DNA from: Aquatica leii
Taxonomy: Eukaryota > Arthropoda > Insecta > Coleoptera > Lampyridae
Direction: 5' to 3'
NCBI GenBank assembly: GCA_035610365.1
Contig: CM069432.1
Coordinates: 267,775,177-267,839,176 of the forward strand
Length of the DNA stretch: 64,000 nt
Every line of letters starts with the position of its first letter. The stretch's first letter is position 1. The notes beneath the pieces were generated by a model. That model saw nothing but the letters and a program-made list of their open reading frames with translations, made no database searches and was not told the DNA's origin. Of the stretch, positions 19,785-32,200 are shown piece by piece. A program made the position numbers and the translations under genes.

Positions 19785-22700
19785 GTACACTCAAGAAAAG
19801 AAAAAACGGGACACAAATAAAGCTGTATAAACTGAGTGTAATCATACCGATTACAACAACTCGGGCCTTAAACAGTTTATGTAAACTTTATTTGGCAAAA
19901 CTCGAAAAAATTATTAACAGAATTAGTTTTATTGGCTAGAGAATTGAAGTGAAGTGCAGCAGTTGAAAATAAGAAAGAGAAAAAAAATTGTCGGTTACAA
20001 TTTTTTCCTAATAAATTGATCAAAATTTATCTTGGATTTTTAGCATTCTTTGTTGTTTCAAAATTTCCTAGATAGCTTTGATTGATTTGCTAAGAAGAAA
20101 ATATAATTGTTGACCTCAGTAAATTTTACAGTTTTTGTTATTTATTATCGTTTATTTTTATTTTGTTTTTCATTATTTTATGTTTCTTCAATTAATTGAT
20201 TATTTATAAATAAATAAATTATTTAAAAAGTTAGTTGTGGATATACTTTTAGTTTTCTTCTTTCTTCTAAAATTTGGAACGATAAACTTGCCTGAATATG
20301 ATATGAAATATTGTAATCGATGACAGAAAATTTCACTTTATTTTCTTTTTCCCTTTTTTTTGCTTATAGAAATATTTTTTTCAATTAATTGATTATTCAG
20401 AAATAATTAAATTATTTCAAAAACTAATTGTGGTCGATAAATTTTTAGTTTTCTCCTTTTTTGTTCTAAAATTTCGTAGTCAGTCAGCTTTGATGTGTTT
20501 CTTTATTTTGTTTTTTTACTTTTTTATGCTTCTTCGATTAATTAATTATTCATAGATTATTAAATTATTTAAATAACAAATTGTTTCCTTCTTTGTTTTC
20601 AGATTTCGTGCAATAAACTTTTCTGAATTTGTTATGAAAAAATTGTTATCGATGACAGATAATTTTAAGTTTATTATGTTTTTCACTTTTTTGGTTGTTC
20701 AAATACTTATTTAATCATAAACAAATAAATTATTTCAAAAACTAATTGTAGTCGATAAATTTTTAGTCTTCTTCTTTGTTTTAAAATTTCGTACAGTCAG
20801 CTTTGATCGATTTGTTATTTCGTACAATAAACTTTCTATGTCATGAATAAGTTGTAATCGATAACCTCAAAAAAATTCTCTTTATTTTGTTTCTTTACTG
20901 TTTTGTTTGGTTCAAATGTTATATTAATAATAAATAATTCAATTATTTCAAAAATTAATTCCAATCAATAGATTTTTAGTATTTTTCCTTGTTTTAAAGT
21001 TTCAGGCAGTAAGCTTTGATCGATTTGCTAAGAAGAAAGTGTAAACGATGACCTTTCATTATTCATTTTTTTGCTTTTTTATGCTTCTTCAATTATTTGA
21101 TTAATCATAAATAAATTATATAAAAAATAAATTGTGGATAGCTTTAGTTTTCTTCTTTATTTTAAGATTTCGTATAATAAACTTTCTTCAATTTAAACAT
21201 TGTAATCGATGACCACACAAAATTTCACTTTATTTTGTTTTTTCCACTTTTTTTTTGTTGTTCAAATACTTAATAATAAATAAAATTATAAATTATTTCA
21301 AAAATAAGTTGTGGTCGATAAATTTTTAGTTTTCTTCTTTGTTTTAAAACTTCGTACACTCAGCTTTGATCCATTTGCTAAGAGGAAAATGTACTCGATG
21401 ACATCAGTAAATTTTACTTTTTTGTTATTAATTATCGGTGTTTTTCTGTATTTTGTTTTTTACTTTTTCAACTAATTGATTAATAATAAATAAAAAACAA
21501 ATTATTAATGGAGTTTTAGTTTTCTTCTTTGTTTTAAGATTTCGTACAATACACTTTCTTGAATTTGTTATGAAAAAATTGTAATCGATAACATCAAAAA
21601 AGTTATTTTTTTTTGTTTCGCATTGTTTTTTGTTTGGTTCAAATGTTAAATTAAAAATTAATAATTCAATTGTTTTAAAAATAAATTGCAATTAATAGAT
21701 TTTTAGTATTCTTTTTTCTTTTAAAGTTTCGGACAGTAAGCTTTGATCGATTTGCTAAGAAGAAAGTGTAATCGATGACCTCAATAAATTTTACTTTTTT
21801 TGTTATTTATTATGATGTTTTTTATTATTTTATTTTTTGCTTTTTTATGCTTCTTTAGTTATTTGATTAATCATAAATAAATTATATAAAAAATAAATTT
21901 TGTATAATAAATGTAATCCAAGACCTCAGAAAAATTCAGTTTTTTTTTGTATGTTGAAATATTTAATGAATAATAAACAAAATGAAATTAATTCGAAATT
22001 AGATTGTCGTTGATCGCCTTTTAATTTTCTTCTTTGTTTTAAAGTTTTGTACAGTAAACTTATATCGAATAAGAAAATATCGATAACCCCAAGTCGGTAG
22101 AGTTTTTGTTTTCTTCTTTATTTTAAGATTTCATACAATAGACTTGCCTGAATTTGCTATGAAAAAAAATTGCTTTTCAGTGTTTTTTTTTGGTTAAATA
22201 TTTCATTAATAATAAACAATTAAATTATTTAAAAAATAAGTTTTGGTTGATGGATTTTAAGTTTTCTTCTTCTTCGTTTTAAAATTTCGTGTTGTAAGAT
22301 TTGTTCGATATGCTAAGAAAATGTAATTGTTGACTGGAGTAAATTTCACTTTTTTGTTATTTATTATCATTGTTTTCCACTTTTTTATGGTTCTTGAATG
22401 TATTGATTAATCATAAATGACTAAATTATTTAAAAAGCTAATCGTTGATAGAGTTTTAATTTTCTTTTTTGTTTTAAGATTTCGTACAATAAACTTTTCT
22501 GAATTTGTCATAAAAAATTTGTACTCGATGACAGAAAATTTCACTTTGTTTTGTTTTTCATTCTTTTTTTGGTTGTTTAATTATTTAATTAAAAGTGGAC
22601 ATTTAAATTATTTTAAAAATAAATTGTGTCGAGAGATTTTTAGTTTTCTTCTTCTTTGTTTTCGAGTTTCGTACTGTATGCTTTGATCGATTTGTCTAGA

Positions 22701-24471
22701 AGAAAATTTAATCGATGACTGCAGTAAATTTACCTTTTTTTGTTATTTATTATCGTTGTTTTTTTTAAATTCTGTTTTTCACTTTTTTATGCTTCTTCAA
22801 TTAAATGATTAATCATAAATAATTAAATTATGTAAATAGTCAACCGTCAAAGGAGTTTTAGTTTTCTTTGTTTTAAGATTTCGTACTTACAATAAAATGT
22901 TCTGAGTTTGTCTTTTTTTCTTTTTTTCTAGTTGTTCAATTATTTAATTAAAGGTAAATAAGTACATTATTTCAAAAATAAATTGTATCGATAGAATTTT
23001 AGTTTTCGTCTTTAAGACTTCATTCAGTATGCTTTGCTCAATTTGCTAAGAAAATTGAATCGATGACTGCAGTAAACTTCATTTTTTATGCTTCTTTAAG
23101 TAATTGATTAATCATAAATAATTAAATTATTTAAATAGTTAATCGTCGAAAGAGTTTTAGTTTTCTTCTTTGTTTGATGATTTCGTACAATAAAATCTTA
23201 GAAAATTTCACTTTGTTTTGTTTTTCACCTTTTTTCTTGGTTGTTCAATTATTTAATAAAAAGTAAACAATTACATTGTTTAAAAAAAAATTGTGTCAAT
23301 AGATTTTTAGTTTTCTTCTTCTTTGTTTTAAGATTTCGTACAGTATGCTGTGATCGATTTGCTAAGAAGAAAATGGATTACTGCTAAATTTCACTTTTTT
23401 GTTAATTATTATCGTTGTTTTTTTATTTTATCTTTTACTTTTTTATGCTTCTTTAATTAATTGATTAATCATGAATAATTAGATTATAAAACAATTAATT
23501 GTCCATAGAGTTTTAGTTTTCTGCGTTGTTTTAAGATTTTGTTCAATGAAGTTTCCTGCATTTGTTATAAAAAAATTAAAATCGATGACCTCGGCAACTT
23601 TCACTTTGTTTTTCACTCCTTTTGTTGGATGTTTAAATATTTAGTTAATAATTGACAATTAAATTAATTTAAAAATAAAGTGGGGTCAATAGATTTTTAG
23701 TTTTCTTCTTTTTGTTTTAAGATTTCGTACAGAAAGCTTCGATCGAATTGCTAAGAAGAAAATGCAATCGATGACCTGTTATTTTTCTATTTATTATATC
23801 GTTTTTCTTTATTTTGTTTTTTACTTTTTTATGCTAATTAAATCAATATTTTTAGGTTTTTTGTTCTTTTTTGTATTAAGATTTCGTACAATAAACTAAA
23901 ATCGATGCGCTAAGAAAAATTGATAATCGATTGTTTCGGACAATTCATTCATTAACTTTTCTTTTTATTGATTTTCGTCATGTTTTCATTGTAGTCCATG
24001 ACTTTAATTTCTTTCCTTGTTCTCAGATTTCGTAAAATAAAAGTTGAGCGATTTGTTAAGAGAAAATGATAATAGAGGACCTTGACTAAAAAAATTCACA
24101 CTATTGTTCTGTTATTTAATTAAAAATAAATAATGGAATTATTTAATTAATTTGTCGATAGATTTTTAGTTTTTTTTCGCTTGTTTTATTTTTCTCGTTT
24201 TTTTTTCATTTTGATTTTAAGTTACCAATAATATTGAAGATCAACGAAGAAAATCGGAAAGCATTAATTGTGGCAACAAAAAACTCATAGGACCATTGAA
24301 GCAGACTACATGTAGCATTTAGTCGCGTTAAGGCTGAGACTACTATTTTAAAATAAACTTTTAATAGAATCGCTCTGGGATTTAAACAAAAAGAGTTTTT
24401 TTTCGGTTCACATAGTTATATGTTTGTACTAAGCAAAGGTAGTGTCCCGTTTTTTCTTTTCTAGAGTGTAC
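19785..24471. mobile_element. TIR-bounded satellite block, unit B (~4.69 kb)
   Basis: Left TIR at 19785-19814 and right TIR at 24442-24471, same 30-bp sequence as in unit A. A second right-type end lies at 24908-24937. Interior is the same dimeric satellite, about 1 kb longer than in A. No coding frame for mobility proteins was found. Confidence 0.6.
20000..24200 (+). repeat. Dimeric A+T-rich satellite array, unit B
   Basis: Same alternating monomer types as in unit A, with local deletions and extra monomers. Some monomers are nearly identical in order to unit A (for example near 22417 versus 4400), so the array was copied with the unit and then changed in length. Confidence 0.8.
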
Positions 24472-25487
24472 TTAGAAACATTGTCTCGTTTTATTTTATC
24501 TTCAGTGTGTTGTCGTTAGCCGATTTTGTCGTACTGATAAATATACCTAAATAATATTTCTACAAATTTAACTAGAAAGAAATGGATAGATTTTTCATAA
24601 TTATGCGGCAGTGATGTAACCAAAATCAGTGTTTTGTCACGACAATGTAAAGTATATGTCTCGGTGGTATAATGGTGTCATTTTATATATGTGATATAGA
24701 AAAAAAACTAACATAAATAATACGTTCCCTATTAAATTTCTATACTATCATGGGAGATTTGGAATGTTGATTGTCTAATTTTTTCGGGGCGCCTTTCGAC
24801 GCTCCTTTAGACCCGGCGTCTGTGTGCGCCGCACACATTGCACACATGGAGGGCGCGATTCTGAAACCCAGTTTACCTAGCTATATGTTTGTACTTAGAA
24901 AAAGGTATTGTCCCGTTTTTTGTTTTCTCGAGTGTACTTAGAAATAGGTAGTGTCTCGTTTTCTCTTTTTTCTTTTTGCATGCATAAGTAAATATATTTG
25001 TACATATTTAACTAAAAAGAAATGTTTATAACTTATATTTGTTTTGTCAGTTTATAAATATTTTTTCTGATTTTTAACATTTTCAAATACTATAATCAAA
25101 CATACCAGTTATATAACAGAATTACATATAAGTTACGTATTTCAGTTTTATATTTTTAATGCGGAAACAGATTGAATCTTTGTACTTAACACTTAATGGT
25201 TTCGTTAAAAATAAATTATCGGATGTGACCAAGTTAGAGAACTTCATAGATATTTGCGATCAAATTTTGGAGTCTTGTTTTGGCGATGCAAATGTTTTCG
25301 TGTCGATAGTTAGATAGTAGAATTACAAGGCAATGCGATTCTTTTGTCGATAACATTAAATTTGTTTGCTTTTTATTAAATATAAAAAGGCTTCCAAGCG
25401 ACTTTTGAAGTATTTTGTGGTTTAGTTTTTTGAGATGTTTCGCAATTGTTGGAAAATGCACTTTACTTTATGTTATCGTTTTAATCA
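24472..25487 (+). promoter_or_regulatory. Leader / promoter region upstream of alpha, unit B
   Basis: Counterpart of 5823-6779. The G+C-rich spot is longer here (about 24785-24860, including ggggcgcctttcgacgctcc, absent from A). Second right-type TIR at 24908-24937. Confidence 0.4.
25159..25317 (+). CDS. Short upstream ORF (52 codons) in the leader, unit B
   Basis: Open counterpart of 6447-6605, starting MRKQIESLYL, with E19K and S29F relative to unit A. It lies between the second right-type TIR (24908-24937) and the predicted 5'-UTR donor at 25488. The same reservations apply as for unit A. Confidence 0.25.
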   Translation: MRKQIESLYLTLNGFVKNKLSDVTKLENFIDICDQILESCFGDANVFVSIVR

Positions 25488-25689
25488 GTAAGATTATATT
25501 GTGGTTGTTGATATTGCTGTTAATCTGTTCTTATCGTAATTTTTGCATGGCGTTGTTGAATTAAATCTTTGGGGTTTGTATGGCTGTACACTTTGCTAAC
25601 ATTTTATTTGGTATTTACATTGGTTGTATGGACATAACAAAACATAGCTGTTTATAATAAACAAAAAGTCATATAGTATTCCTTTCCAG
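25488..25689 (+). other. Predicted 5'-UTR intron of alpha, unit B
   Basis: Same donor (tcaGTAAGAtt) and acceptor (cctttccag) as in unit A; 202 nt. The acceptor lies 10 nt before the ATG at 25700. Confidence 0.55.
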
Positions 25690-25699
25690 AATAACGAAG

Positions 25700-28600
25700 A
25701 TGAAGATAACTTCTCTGGAATTCGTTTCGCATTTCCATTCGCTGAAAGGCACGACTGTCGGCGAAAAGCAGAAGAACCTTTACAACCTCTTAAAGGAAAG
25801 CGACTTATCCGACTTTGATTTTTCGCATTTAGTACCAAAAACTATACTAGAGGAAAAATTAAAACTTGAAGTTTTGATATATTTCAGGAGAGTGCCTGAA
25901 ATTTTGGAAATTCTCAAAAGCGAAAACCCCGACAGCGTCGAGAGGGTTTTTAAGATCGGTCGATGGTTTTTCGAAACCGCGTTTGATAACATCACTGGAA
26001 AGGATTTGGTGGCAGAGATATTTCCGTTCGTGTCGTTTAACGTTAAAGTAAAGCTTCTGAATAAACTATCGGCGATTTTGACTAACACTCGATTAGCAGA
26101 TGAAATATATAAAGCCGTTGGAGATGTTTACGGTTTGCACCTGGCATCGAAAATACTCCCAGCTTGCAGTTACGACCTCATAATTGAAAATTTGGATACT
26201 CACAAACTGAAGCTACCACCCAAACACTTGTGCCTGATTATTAAAAAATTCCCCCAAAATAGGGAGGAACTTTTAGAAACCCTAGAAAGATTTAATATCG
26301 AGAGGGAGTGTAATAACATTCTCGTGTTTTTGAAAAACAGCGATGTGTCATCTTACTTAAAATTACATAAAAAGCACGAGTTGAAGAATAAAATGGGTTG
26401 GAGAACAACTGATCGGTTTATTAGCGACAATAAAGAAGCCGTTGTGCAAGATCCGAACGTTTACTATAAAATGCTACACAACAAACAAATTGCGAAGAGT
26501 CTCAGCGGCGATTTTGGTCGATTCTTCAAGAATTTGTTCCCTGATGATATTGAAGAATTCAGTAATGCGCGAAAATCGATCGTGTCTAAATTAAATTTAT
26601 TGCCGCGTCAAGTTAACGCGTTGGATTTGTACCTAACGACGTTTCGTTTAGTGTACGGTTCAGAAATTTGGGATCATCCAGAATTAGTGACAGTTAAATT
26701 GTTAAAAATGCTCGATCCGGAAGAACGAGGTAAACGAATCAAAGACGAGTACAGGTCGAGCGTTAACGAAGACGAATGGAAATGCTTGTATAATATTCAA
26801 ACGTCGATGCCATTTTTGAAGAAGAGGATCTCGTTAACTTCAGATATTAGATCCCGTGCTCAACTTATTGGTTTGTTGGTGGATACTTGTAAAATTAACG
26901 AGGATAAAACGGCTTTGATCCATGTGTGCAAATATATGCTTAGTAAACACCGTAACGATCACATCTCGGTACGTTTGGCTTTTTTCCGCCACTTACGCGA
27001 AAATTTTGTGTTGGAGAAGTTGGAGGAAGAGCACTGGGTCCCCATAAACGAGTTGATCCAAATTTTTCAGATGAACCAAGAATCGTTTTACGAGGCCGGC
27101 GAGTTTTTAGAAGGTTACATTCATTATCGTTTGATAAAAAACTTGCCTGTTAAAGAGGAACTGACTCAGTGGATAACTAATAAAGAAACCAACTTGAATT
27201 TGATTAGGTCTGTGCCTAAATACGAAAAAATGTGTTTGCAAGGATTTGGAGAGATTATACCGGGCGAAGATTTGTTACTGATAGATTACTTAATCGCAAT
27301 TTACGACTATAATTGTCGCAACAAAACTGACGAAATACCTTTATTTGCTTACCCAAAAGCAATCGAAGTTTTGAAACAAAACGTTTCGGAATGTGGGTGG
27401 AAGGGTCGAGTTTACGACTTACTAGTCTTCTTCCTCAACCACGTCAGCGCAGAGGAAAAGCCAGTGTATCTAAATCTGCTGATGTGTTTAACTCGTAGAC
27501 AAAGATTCTGCAAATGCACTGTTTACGACAACTTATTAAAGAATGATCCCGTTTTGATACTGCGCAATATCGAAGATGTGATGCATTTTGTTCTGAAAAT
27601 GGTCAATGAAGACAAGAAAGTGTTTTTGAAGCGGCTGAAGTACTATCATCATTTGAACGTACCACAATCGGCTGTTGAATGTTGCACTAAATACGAAAAG
27701 TACCTAACAGATTGTGATGCCTACGACAAAAACGAAATTGAAGAATCTGCGTTTATCGGCATGTCGATTTTAATGACCAAAGAAGATTTTCTCGCGTATG
27801 CGTTCAATTTTTGCCCGGAAGAACCGCGCGCGTGTGCTGACAAAAACAAATTCAAAAGACAAAAGTGGGTGTGCCGCAACGTCAAAAATATTCACCCGGC
27901 GTCGGACGTGTTGGCACCGGTCTTAAACTTCTGCAAAGGCGATTACTTGAAACTAACTTTGGGGTCTTTGTACTCGATCTGCGGTAACGTGAACGAGGAC
28001 AAGCTTATACCAGCGTTGAACGATTTATCAAATCGAGCTGTTTCCGTTCAGAAACACTGCTTGCACTTGTCGTTTCGTTACATGAATCGGCAGTGTATTT
28101 ACAACGCGATCAATAAATTCATGGATGTCAAAACCAAACCATCCGTGAGGAAATTCATTTTAAAAGTGTTGGTTAATTTCTTCTCGAAGAATCCTAGCGA
28201 CTACACCTGGGATCTTGTGAAAAGAAGTGTTAACTTTCTTGACGAATCTGACGCGGAAGCGTTTGCTCTATTTTTACAAGTGAACAAAATCCCTAAAGAG
28301 TATTTACCGCGTTATCAAGTATTTGCTTGGGACGTTTTGTTTAAATTGCCGAATCCAGGCGGAGTACTCAATACCAAACTGGCTTCGGTGTTGAATTCGA
28401 TCGACAACGAGGGTAGCCAAAGGCTACCAGTTGATTTTTGCCAAAATATTGTTAACAGTCATCTTTTTCACGCCGATGAACTCGACGTTTTGCACACCAG
28501 TGTACAAGCATTTGCTTGTAAGTACATTATATACTGTAAAGACGCGGAGCAGAAAGCCGCTCGTCTCCAATCCGTTTTTGCCATAATGAAGTACTACATT

Positions 28601-29182
28601 AACAATCGATGGTCGCATCGCCAATACCGCAATACAACTCGTTCCTACTGTTCCAATTTTTTGCAAACTTTTTGCTCCGAATTCATAAATAACCGTAGCA
28701 ACGACAGGGAACTGTTACAAAATTTGTTTGAAATGTGGAATAATTTGGTACAACCTCACGAAGACTTTCAAGATTATTTGTATTTGAAGTTTACGTTAAT
28801 GTACCTGGAGCGATATTCGTCGCAGCAGTTCGCTAAAGAGTTTCTGCAAGTCTGTAACCGCTTAACCGAAATTTACGGGTTGGTTATAATCGAGTTGTTG
28901 TGCAAAGTTTTTTCCGGCTTTGTCGTTACGTGTTTGAAACGCGAAGGTGAAGAACACGCCTGTAGTCGTTATCGGTTCATAGAGGATTTGGTTAAGGTTT
29001 CTGATTCTGATGCTGGCGCGTTGGCGGCGATTTTATTAATGCACGGCGACGATTCTTACGATTACAAAATTGAGGATAAAAGGAATGAGATCATCCAGAC
29101 TTTGGAAGATAAGAAAAACGTTGTTGTCGATTTATTCTTATGTCGCCAAATTAGAGGAACAACTACTTTAGATTATTATTAA
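25700..29182 (+). CDS. Alpha gene, unit B: large helical-repeat protein, full length
   Basis: 1160 aa, intronless coding exon, start MKITSLEFVSHFHSLKG, end TLDYY. Close to the unit A and C copies, with scattered replacements. Same landmarks: FHSLKG, GWRTTDRF, KHRNDH and NPSDYTW. Predicted all-helical alpha-solenoid of unknown function. It is followed by AATAAA at 29214-29219 and then, 95 bp after its stop codon, by the beta ATG. Homology with beta is visible along most of the length, with shared blocks at near-equal residue numbers, so alpha and beta arose by an old duplication. Codon content is clearly richer in G+C than the flanks. Confidence 0.9.
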   Translation: MKITSLEFVSHFHSLKGTTVGEKQKNLYNLLKESDLSDFDFSHLVPKTILEEKLKLEVLIYFRRVPEILEILKSENPDSVERVFKIGRWFFETAFDNITGKDLVAEIFPFVSFNVKVKLLNKLSAILTNTRLADEIYKAVGDVYGLHLASKILPACSYDLIIENLDTHKLKLPPKHLCLIIKKFPQNREELLETLERFNIERECNNILVFLKNSDVSSYLKLHKKHELKNKMGWRTTDRFISDNKEAVVQDPNVYYKMLHNKQIAKSLSGDFGRFFKNLFPDDIEEFSNARKSIVSKLNLLPRQVNALDLYLTTFRLVYGSEIWDHPELVTVKLLKMLDPEERGKRIKDEYRSSVNEDEWKCLYNIQTSMPFLKKRISLTSDIRSRAQLIGLLVDTCKINEDKTALIHVCKYMLSKHRNDHISVRLAFFRHLRENFVLEKLEEEHWVPINELIQIFQMNQESFYEAGEFLEGYIHYRLIKNLPVKEELTQWITNKETNLNLIRSVPKYEKMCLQGFGEIIPGEDLLLIDYLIAIYDYNCRNKTDEIPLFAYPKAIEVLKQNVSECGWKGRVYDLLVFFLNHVSAEEKPVYLNLLMCLTRRQRFCKCTVYDNLLKNDPVLILRNIEDVMHFVLKMVNEDKKVFLKRLKYYHHLNVPQSAVECCTKYEKYLTDCDAYDKNEIEESAFIGMSILMTKEDFLAYAFNFCPEEPRACADKNKFKRQKWVCRNVKNIHPASDVLAPVLNFCKGDYLKLTLGSLYSICGNVNEDKLIPALNDLSNRAVSVQKHCLHLSFRYMNRQCIYNAINKFMDVKTKPSVRKFILKVLVNFFSKNPSDYTWDLVKRSVNFLDESDAEAFALFLQVNKIPKEYLPRYQVFAWDVLFKLPNPGGVLNTKLASVLNSIDNEGSQRLPVDFCQNIVNSHLFHADELDVLHTSVQAFACKYIIYCKDAEQKAARLQSVFAIMKYYINNRWSHRQYRNTTRSYCSNFLQTFCSEFINNRSNDRELLQNLFEMWNNLVQPHEDFQDYLYLKFTLMYLERYSSQQFAKEFLQVCNRLTEIYGLVIIELLCKVFSGFVVTCLKREGEEHACSRYRFIEDLVKVSDSDAGALAAILLMHGDDSYDYKIEDKRNEIIQTLEDKKNVVVDLFLCRQIRGTTTLDYY

Positions 29183-29277
29183 ACATTTGTTATCGTAATT
29201 TACGTTTAGTTCTAATAAAAACATTCATAAGCTTATACTTGTATACTTATAATATAATTTTTTCAGAATTTGGCAAC
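29183..29277 (+). promoter_or_regulatory. Alpha-beta junction, unit B (95 bp)
   Basis: Same elements as in unit A: AATAAA, then acceptor attttttcag ending at 29266, then ATG at 29278. One visible substitution relative to A (cataagctt for cataaactt), shared with unit C. Confidence 0.7.
29214..29219 (+). terminator. Polyadenylation signal of alpha, unit B
   Basis: AATAAA 31 nt after the alpha stop; the next acceptor (beta) ends at 29266. Confidence 0.7.
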
Positions 29278-32200
29278 ATGGCTTTAACGACTGATGAATT
29301 TGTCGCCGCGTTTCACGCCGTAACGGGACCAACGCTAGGGGCCGCAAGGAAAAATCTCTTCAGATTGTTGAACGATAACGCCGACGCCGTCTTTGATCTT
29401 ACACGGATTAAACCCCAAACGTTACCAGAGCAAAGTCTAAAGCTTGAGGTCTTAAACTTCTATAAAAACAAAAGCGAAATCTTAGCGATGCTACAAGAAG
29501 AAAATCTAGCAGTCGTTGCGAAAATCTTAAACTTAGACTGGTTCGTAAAAGACACGTTTGGGACTATGGACGGAAAGTGTTTGGTTTCTGAAATTTTCCC
29601 CAACTTATCGTATAACTCCAAGCTGAAGTTATTAAACAGACTGAGTTTACTGGTTGACGATACGTCTAAATGCGACGAATTTTTTTGGGCCGTGGATGAA
29701 ACTTACGGAACGTACTTGGCATCGAAGTTACTACCCGGTTGCAGCGAAACCTTAATCTTAAAGACTTTGGAAAGTTATAGAATAGAACTTAATCCCAAAC
29801 AACTCTTGGTAACTATCAAAAGAAATCCTTCCATAACAGAAGAAATTTTTGCAAAGTTACACAATTACAAGAACCCTAGCTTTGATATGGGTTTGAAATA
29901 CGATATTGTATTTAAGTACCTAATGCAAAACGATCTACCAACTTTCATTCGCTTGAACGAAAAATACGCGATGTGTTTCAAGCTGGGTACCAGAGCTAGC
30001 TGCAAATTCATAACCAACAACAACGATGGTTGTTTAAATCACTCGGCGAAACTCCACAGACTGTTAAAAAGCGACCAAATCGGTAAATGCCTGCGTGAAC
30101 GTTTTCCCAAATTCTTTTCGAATATTTTTCCGAAGTCTTTTGAAAGCTTGATCGACGAGTTTTCGTATTTGGCATCGTTATTGGTTAACTTTAAAAACGA
30201 AGACAAGCTAAATCTAATGTTTGACACGTTTAAAAGTATCTACGGTTGTGATTTACTCGATCACTATCGCTTCATGGTTCCCGAAATTTTTGAATGGATG
30301 TCGTTCGACTACAAGGAGCGATGGATGGAAAATGCTTCAAAACCAAAAGAAATATCTGACGAAGTTTGGATCAGTTTTATGGGAACTGAAAAGTCTCTTC
30401 TGTTACTCAAAGAGAGAATTGCGCTAACGTCGAACGTCAAAGAAAGGGAGCGGTTAGTGAATGCGTTAGTGAGTACATGCAAAATTAACAAAAACGAAGA
30501 TGCGTTTGTGGATGTGTGTGAATATATGGTGAGTAAGCACCGTAATGATCACTTGACAGTGAGGCGCGCTTTTTTGAATTCTACTATGAATAATTTTGAT
30601 TTAAAAAAACTGAGCGACAGGCATTGGAAGTATATAAATGAATTGATTCGTCCTGTGTGCGGTAACGTGGAATCCGCTTGGTTAATTTCAAAATACCTTG
30701 AAGATTACGTACACGTTTGTTTTGAAAACGACTTACCAGTCACCGAACACATTAAATTATGGCTCAAACAGCCGTACATTTCTGACAACATTTTCCCGAA
30801 TAAACGCGAATTCAAAAAACGGTGTTTAGAAGAATTTCTACATGTTCTTCCGTTATGTTTCTCAGGGGAGGAACTTAATCACCAGTACTCGTGTTATCTG
30901 TCGCGAATTTCGGCCTGGAACAAACGTCATCCTCAGGATACAATTTCTATTTTTAAACACGAACACATCCTAAACATTGTCTTACAGGAAGTGGGGAGCA
31001 TCGATCCGTCGGAAGAGGCCCAAGAAGTTGCAATGCATTGCATTATCTCCGATTTCGAAAAAGCGAGCGAGTTAAAAATTTTGGAAACGTTGACTAAATC
31101 TAAACGAATCTATATAACTATAGATATTAAATGGTTGTTCAGACATCGTCCTTTAGAAATTTTACCACATGTAGACTCTTTGGTGCAATACGTGGTGCGT
31201 CAAAATTTTTCTAATTGTAAACTACGTGAGATTTTTGGAGCGGTTTTGGATACGGAAGTTAAAAAAGCCGTCTGCGCGGCTTGTTACGAAATTATGAAGA
31301 CCGGAACTGACGATTACAAAAAGCATGCGATGGTTGTTTTATCTGTTGCGTTAACACCTGAAGATTTTTTACTTTGTCTACAAGAACATTGCCCAAAACT
31401 ATTGACAAACGTAGACCTTATTAGTAAGTTTCAACAAAACATTCCAGGCTGTTTACAGAATGTTGCACCGACTCACCTCACTTTGCCAATTATTTTAAAG
31501 TATTGCCAAGGGGATTTGTTGAAATATGCTCAAAACGCCTTGCATCGCGCTTGCAATAACGTAGCGGAAAAAAGACTTTCGAATGTGATTCACGTATTAA
31601 ACTCTCGAGCCGTTTCAGTGAGGAAGCACTCCATCGTGCTGGCATCGAAGCTATTAAACAAAGCGGCTACTCAAACCGCGATTAAAAACTTCATGCTCAA
31701 CGAAAAAAATCCATCACTGCGCAAAAACCTATTCAAATCGATCTTCAATTGGTTCCTAAGAAATCCCGACGATTATCTTTGGCAATTGGTTAAAGAAAAC
31801 ATCGAAACGATCGGCAAAGATGACACAGAAGCGTTTTGTAAATTAGCAAATTCGAAACGTGTACCAAAGTCCTTTTTTGTAAGATACATTGTGTTCGCGT
31901 GGACCACTTTGGATAAACTTCCCTACAATGGGAAACTCGAAGAGGGAAAATGCAGAATTTTGGAATCGATTACGCCAGACAATGTTGCCTCGTTACCGAA
32001 GGATTTCTGCACTGAATTAATACGTAACAACCTCTTCCAAAAAACCCACGAAAAATTGCAAGACGCGTTAAATTTATTCACTTCTCAGTATTTAATTTTT
32101 TCTGGTTCTGACTGCGCAGACGAAGTGTTGACCGTAATCAAAAAATTTTCGCGAGTGTCGTCTAAGGCGATTTATAATTTTGTCAAAGAATTTTGTCTCT